From assembly GCA_963932465.1 (NCBI GenBank), contig OZ010791.1:318490283-318554282 (forward strand): a DNA stretch of 64,000 nucleotides, given 5' to 3'. Of this stretch, positions 59,488 through 64,000 are shown piece by piece. The translations under genes were made by a program, and so were the position numbers. Below the pieces are notes generated by a model that did not search any database, was not told the origin of the DNA, and saw only the letters and a program-made list of their open reading frames with translations. Position 1 is the stretch's first letter; each line of letters opens with the position of its first letter. Source of the DNA: Maratus speciosus (taxonomy: Eukaryota > Arthropoda > Arachnida > Araneae > Salticidae).

Positions 59488-62400
59488 AGGTAGCTTTCTT
59501 TACAAAAAAGCTACCTATTGCAGCCGTTCGGAGGAAAGCGATTTCAAAAAATTTTGGTATATTTTCATCGATCATGACCCCCAGACCCCGAAACCACCCT
59601 CCGTTCAAAATTGATATATATATATATATATATATATATCTGACTTATGTCACACTGTAACTCCCGTAATTATGAACCGATTTCGATGTAATTCAGTGTG
59701 TACATAGTACATACCAATGTCTCGACCGAGTTCGTTGGCCAGCTTCATCCGCCGTTTTGTTTCAAAATGGCGGCCATTTAAAATTTTAAAAAAAATTTAA
59801 AACTTGAAATGTGGTACCAAAAAATTAAAAAGGGAAAAATATTTTTTTCTTGTGTATTTGACCTTTATACAAAGATTCCGGAGCAGTTTTTGTTTCGTCT
59901 ATATCTTAAAAAATGGCTGAGTTATAGCATTTTGAATTTCTAGCGTGGCTGACATTTTGAAACGTCCTGAATTTTGTCACGCGATAAAAGGCGTATTTAT
60001 GAACCGATTTGGATGTAATTCGGTGTGTACATAGTACATACGAATTTCTCGACCGAGTTTGTTGGCCAGCTTCATCCGCCATTTTGTTTCAAAATGGCGG
60101 CCATTTAAAATTTTAAGAAAAATTTAAAACTTGAAATGTGGTACCAAAAAATTAAAAAGGGAAAAATATTTTTTTCTTGTGTATTTGACCTTTATACAAA
60201 GATTCCGGAGCAGTTTTTGTTTCGTCTATATCTTAAAAAATGGCTGAGTTATAGCATTTTGAATTTCTAGCGTGGCTGACATTTTGAAACGTCCTGAAGT
60301 TTGTCACGCGATAAAAGGCGTATTTATGAACCGATTTGGATGTAATTCGGTGTGTACATAGTACATACCAATGTCTCGACCGAGTTCGTTGGCCAGCTTC
60401 ATCCGCCGTTTTGTTTCAAAATGGCGGCCATTTAAAATTTTTTAAAAGTTTTAAAATTTGAAATGTGGTACCAAAAAATTGAAAATGGAAAAATATTTTT
60501 TTCTTATGTATTTGACCTTTATACAAAGATTTCGGAGCAGTTTTTGTTTCGTCTATATCTTAAAAAATGGCTGAGTTATAGCATTTTGAATTTCTAGCGT
60601 GGCTGACATTTTGAAACGTCCTGAATTTTGTCACGCGATAAAAGGCGTATTTATGAACCGATTTGGATGTAATTCGGTGTGTACATAGTACATACCAATG
60701 TCTCGACCGAGTTCGTTGGCCAGCTTCATCCGCCGTTTTGTTTCAAAATGGCGGCCATTTAAAATTTTTTAAAAGTTTTAAAATTTGAAATGTGGTACCA
60801 AAAAATTGAAAATGGAAAAATATTTTTTTCTTATGTATTTGACCTTTATACAAAGATTTCGGAGCAGTTTTTGTTTCGTCTATATCTTAAAAAATGGCTG
60901 AGTTATAGCATTTTGAAATTCTAGCGTGGCTGACATTTTGAAACGTCCTGAATTTTGTCACGCGATAAAAGGTGTATTTATGAACCGATTTGGATGTAAC
61001 TTCGTTTATGCATAGAACATACCAATGTCTCGACCGGGTTCGTTGGCCAGCTTCACCCGCCATCTTGTTTAAAAATGGCGGCCATTTAAATTTTTAAGAA
61101 AAATTTAAATTTGAATTGTGGTACCAAAAATTGAAAATTGAAAAAATATTTTCTTCTTATGTGTTTGACCTTGATAAAAAGATTCGGGAGCAGTTTTTGT
61201 TTCGTCTATATCTTAAGAAATGGCTGAGTTATAGCATTTTGAATTTCTAGCGTGGCTGACATTTTGAAACGTCCTGATTTTTCTCACGTAATAACAGGCG
61301 TATTTATGAACCGACTTGGATGTACCTTGGTGTGTACATAGTACATACAAATATCTCGACCGAGTTCGTTGGCCAGCTTCATCCGCCATCTTGTTTCAAA
61401 ATGGTGGCCATTTAAAAAAATTAAATAATAAAAAAATTTAAATGAGATACCAAAAAATTGGAAAATGAAAAAGGTTTTTTTTGTATGTGTTTGACCTTAA
61501 TACAAAGATTCAGGAACAGTTTTTCTTTCGTCTATATATAAAAAAAAAATGGCTGAGTAATAGCATTTTGAATTTCTCTTGTGGCTGACATTTTAAAACG
61601 ACCTGATTTTTGTCACGCGATAACAGGCGTATTTATGAACCTATTTGGATGTAACTTGGTCTGTACATAGTACATACCAATGTCTCGACCGAGTTCGTTG
61701 GCCAGCTTCATTCGCCATCTTGTTTCAAAAGGGTTGCCATTTAAAAAAAATTAAATTTAAAATTCAAAATGAGGTATTAAAAAATTGGAAAATGAAAAAG
61801 ATTTTTTTTATGTGTTTGGCCTTGATACAAAGATTCCGGAGCAGTTTTTGTTTCTGAAAATTTGTTCTTTTGTTGATATCTTAAAAAATGGTTGATTTAT
61901 AGCTCTTTGAATTTCTAGCATGGCTAACATTTTGAAACGATCTTGTGTTTGTCACGCGATAACACACGTATTCGCCTATTTCGATGTAAGAAGGCATGTG
62001 GATAGTATACATCAACACCTCGACCAAGTTCGCTGGCCAGATTCATCAGCCATCTTGTTTCAAAATGGCGGCCATTAAATTAAAAAAATATATATATTTA
62101 AAGTGAGGTGCAAAAAAATTAGAAATTGAAAAAGGTTTCTTTCTTAAGTATTTGATCTTGATATAAGGATTCAGGAGCATTTTTTGTTTGTCTTTACCTT
62201 AAAAAATGGCTCAGATATAGCAGTTTCAATTTCTATTGTGGGTGACATTTTGAAAAATCTGATTTTTTGCATGCGACAGCACTCCTATATATTAACCGAT
62301 TCCGATGTGAGTGAGCATGTGCACAGCAATTACTAAGGTCTCGACCAAGTTCACTGCTTAGCCTCATCCACCATGTTGTCTTAAAATGACAGGCACTTTA

Positions 62401-62638
62401 AGAAATTGCCGAATTTGGCAGCCAAATATAAGTTACTTTAAAGAAAAGCAGCTTGGATAAAGCTGACTAATTTCGCGAAATTCTCATTCATTATATTGAT
62501 AAAAATTAGTATTGAATCTCCTATATTCGGTTTCCACTAAATTGAGCTTCGTGTGTTTGCATGATATAAGTTGGCTTTTTTTAAATAAGGATTATGAAAG
62601 CTACCTCTTCCTCCCGGCACTGGCCGGAAGGACTTTTT
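59488..62638 (-). mobile_element. HINE/Helentron-like element, copy 3 (reverse, complete)
   Basis: Read on the minus strand it starts with poly-A and the TCCTTCCGGC..GCCGGGAGGA hairpin (about 62609-62632) and ends with the AGGTAGCTTT/AAAGCTACCT hairpin (59488-59516). It has the same order as copy 1: unique 5' part, monomer array, TA tract, conserved tail. At 3.15 kb it is longer than copy 1 because it has more monomers. It is nested inside the pogo-like element, which is nested in an insertion in copy 2. Confidence 0.85.
59660..62400 (-). repeat. ~328-bp tandem monomers, copy 3 (about 9 units)
   Basis: The landmark TTCAAAATGGCGGCCATTT (or variant) recurs near 59762, 60090, 60417, 60744, 61067, 61397, 61725 and 62060, with a diverged unit near 62385. 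Spacing is 323-335 bp. Neighbouring units near the 3' end of the element (59.7-60.9 kb) are almost identical, suggesting recent unit duplication or conversion. The 70-codon frame at 61645-61857 is a by-product. Confidence 0.9.
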
Positions 62639-62788
62639 AGTATTAAAATGCTTTCCAATGCGTAAATAATTCACCTGTGAAAGTGGATAAAGTTTTAATT
62701 TTTTTTTTAATTATGCAAATGAACAAAAATTCGGAAAAGTCCAATCGACGAGTTCTGGACGATTCCGAATTTTTGACTTTGTACTTTA

Positions 62789-63326
62789 CTAATATATGCT
62801 TTAAAAGAATCATAATTGCATATGTTTAAGTCTTTTTTACTGTTTTTTACAACTTACAAATATTTTAAAACTTATTAGTCTTTATAAACGTAATTCTGAG
62901 AAGTTATTTTGTTTTTCTAATTTGTAGAAATTCCATATTAAAACGTACATTTTAATTAAATTAATTCAAGTTGCAACCCACTATTTTACTAATTTAATAA
63001 ATATATATATATATATATATAAATAAGAAATTGTCAACTAGTAAGTAAAAAATATATATCATAATAACAAAATAAGAGAGAAAGAGTGAGAGAGAATATA
63101 GAGCAGCTGTAACTGTTTTTTCTCTTTTTTTCAAAAATGTTTAATTTTTCGCCCCGGTGTCACTGTAAAGATTTTAAAACTTATTAATTTTCTTCTATGT
63201 AGTTTTAAAACTATGGTCTCTTATTTCTTTACACGTAAAAAAAAGTATTAAAAAATTTTTCCCCTTAAAATTGCATAACAATTCAACTGTATATAACGCT
63301 ATTAGCACAGGAGGGATTCCGACTGT
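62789..63326. other. interior of the 9-bp-TSD element, right side
   Basis: AT-rich, with a TA tract at about 63000-63020 and a GA-rich patch (63073-63100). No frame or transposase seen. Confidence 0.55.
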
Positions 63327-63407
63327 GGATTCTTGTGACGTAGCAGAGAAAGACCCCTCCGATTGGGTGAAAAGTTACGAGCCAACCTTTATAGTCTAAT
63401 AACCTTG

Positions 63408-64000
63408 GGATGAAGCCGGTCAACGAACTCGGTCGAGATATTTGTATGTACTATGTACACACCAAGGTACATCCAAGTCGGTTCATAAATACGCCTGTTA
63501 TTACGTGAGAAAAATCAGGACGTTTCAAAATGTCAGCCACGCTAGAAATTCAAAATGCTATAACTCAGCCATTTCTTAAGATATAGACGAAACAAAAACT
63601 GCTCCCAAATCTTTTTATCAAGGTCAAACACATAAGAAGAAAATATTTTTTCAATGTTTAATTTTTTGGTACCACATTTCAAATTTAAATTTTTCTTAAG
63701 AATTTAAATGGCCACCATTTTTAAACAAAATGGCGGATGAAGCTGACCAACGAACCCGGTCGAGACATTGGTATGTACTATGTATAAACGAAGTTACATC
63801 CAAATCGGTTCATAAATACGCCTTTTATCGCGTGACAAAATTCAGGACGTTTCAAAATGTCAGCCACGCTAGAAATTCAAAATGCTATAACTCAGCCATT
63901 TTTTAAGATATAGAGGAAACAAAAACTGCTCCGGAATCTTTGTATAAAGGTCAAATACATAAGAAAAAAATATTTTTCCATTTTTAATTTTTTGGTACCA
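63408..64000 (+). mobile_element. HINE/Helentron-like element, copy 2, right part (runs off window)
   Basis: Resumes the monomer array at GGATGAAGCCGGTCAACGAA in the register expected from copy 1 (compare 54967 onward), after the 9-bp duplication. About 1.8 monomers are visible before the window ends; its TA tract and 3' hairpin should lie beyond 64000. Confidence 0.9.

Larger units (their letters stand above)
58222..62786. mobile_element. pogo/Tigger-like element nested in the 9-bp-TSD element
   Basis: Left terminus CAGTACAAAGTCTCAAATCC and right terminus (reverse complement) AAGTACAAAGTCAAAAATTC are inverted repeats. TA dinucleotides lie on both outer sides (58220-58221 and 62787-62788), and the CGGA-rich inner portions also match (TCCGGACGTCC against TTCGGAATCGTCC). 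No transposase frame. About 1.4 kb of its own sequence, mainly a diverged tandem array, plus the 3.15-kb reverse copy 3 of the HINE-like family. Confidence 0.6.
57486..63407. mobile_element. 5.9-kb TIR element with 9-bp target duplication (Mutator-like by TSD)
   Basis: The ends CAAGGTTATTAGAC and GTCTAATAACCTTG are perfect inverses. Similarity continues (GGTTGGCTCGT.AC) to about 35 bp, and TACGTCACAAGAATCCA recurs at the inner edge of both ends (57571-57587; reverse near 63326-63342), so the TIR is about 90-100 bp with gaps. GGATGAAGC is duplicated exactly on either side (57477-57485 and 63408-63416). Nine-base duplications are typical of Mutator-like elements, but no transposase is visible. 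Much of the length is nested insertions (58222-62786); without those the element is about 1.36 kb. Confidence 0.85.

Overview
The window looks like 64 kb of AT-rich, transposon-laden, intergenic DNA from an animal nuclear genome, most likely an arthropod. A spider or other arachnid is my best guess, by inference only. The reasons are long TA microsatellites and homopolymer runs, no long open frames, no prokaryotic gene spacing, and decayed piggyBac, mariner, pogo/Tigger and Penelope-like elements beside palindromic non-autonomous elements. I found no host protein-coding exon, rRNA or intact tRNA gene that I could defend. The only sizeable frames I recognise are transposon-derived.

Layout. 0-11 kb: mostly unremarkable AT-rich DNA with a mariner-type MITE (761-1018), a piggyBac-type MITE with a 23-bp subterminal palindrome (3029-3232), a 1.36-kb terminal-inverted-repeat (TIR) element with a broken ORF (5905-7268) and a foldback element (10759-11062). 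12-18 kb: a pogo/Tigger transposase fragment, a 116-bp direct duplication, a tRNA-like SINE head and a double GC-rich hairpin resembling a Helitron terminus. 21.6-25.4 kb: two large palindromes. The second has about 1-kb arms that each hold a decayed copy of the same protein fragment. 27-39 kb: a 217-bp piggyBac-type MITE with perfect TTAA duplications, a dispersed repeat shared with 44 kb, tandem duplications, a tRNA-like SINE, a 370-bp mariner relic with the transposase C-terminus, and an array of TTCTATAGAAA motifs. 43-46 kb: the 3' end of a Penelope-like retroelement (GIY-YIG endonuclease plus a hammerhead-like motif), then a four-copy GC-rich satellite with a unit near 295 bp. 47.3-49.8 kb: a dead piggyBac element with a 713-bp pogo/Tigger-like element inserted in it.

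53.7-64 kb is the most interesting part. Three copies of one large repeat family occur here. I read it as a Helentron/HINE-like rolling-circle family: hairpins at both ends, short inverted subterminal repeats, poly-A/T junctions, a TA microsatellite and an internal array of about 328-bp monomers. Copies 1 and 2 lie head to tail. Copy 2 is split by a 5,922-bp element with TIRs and a perfect 9-bp target duplication. That element contains a TA-flanked pogo-like element, which in turn contains copy 3 of the same family in reverse orientation. The nest is therefore four layers deep and begins and ends with the same family.

Nothing here forms a working pathway. The sequence is a record of successive insertions, and the family names rest on termini, target duplications and short protein motifs read by eye.
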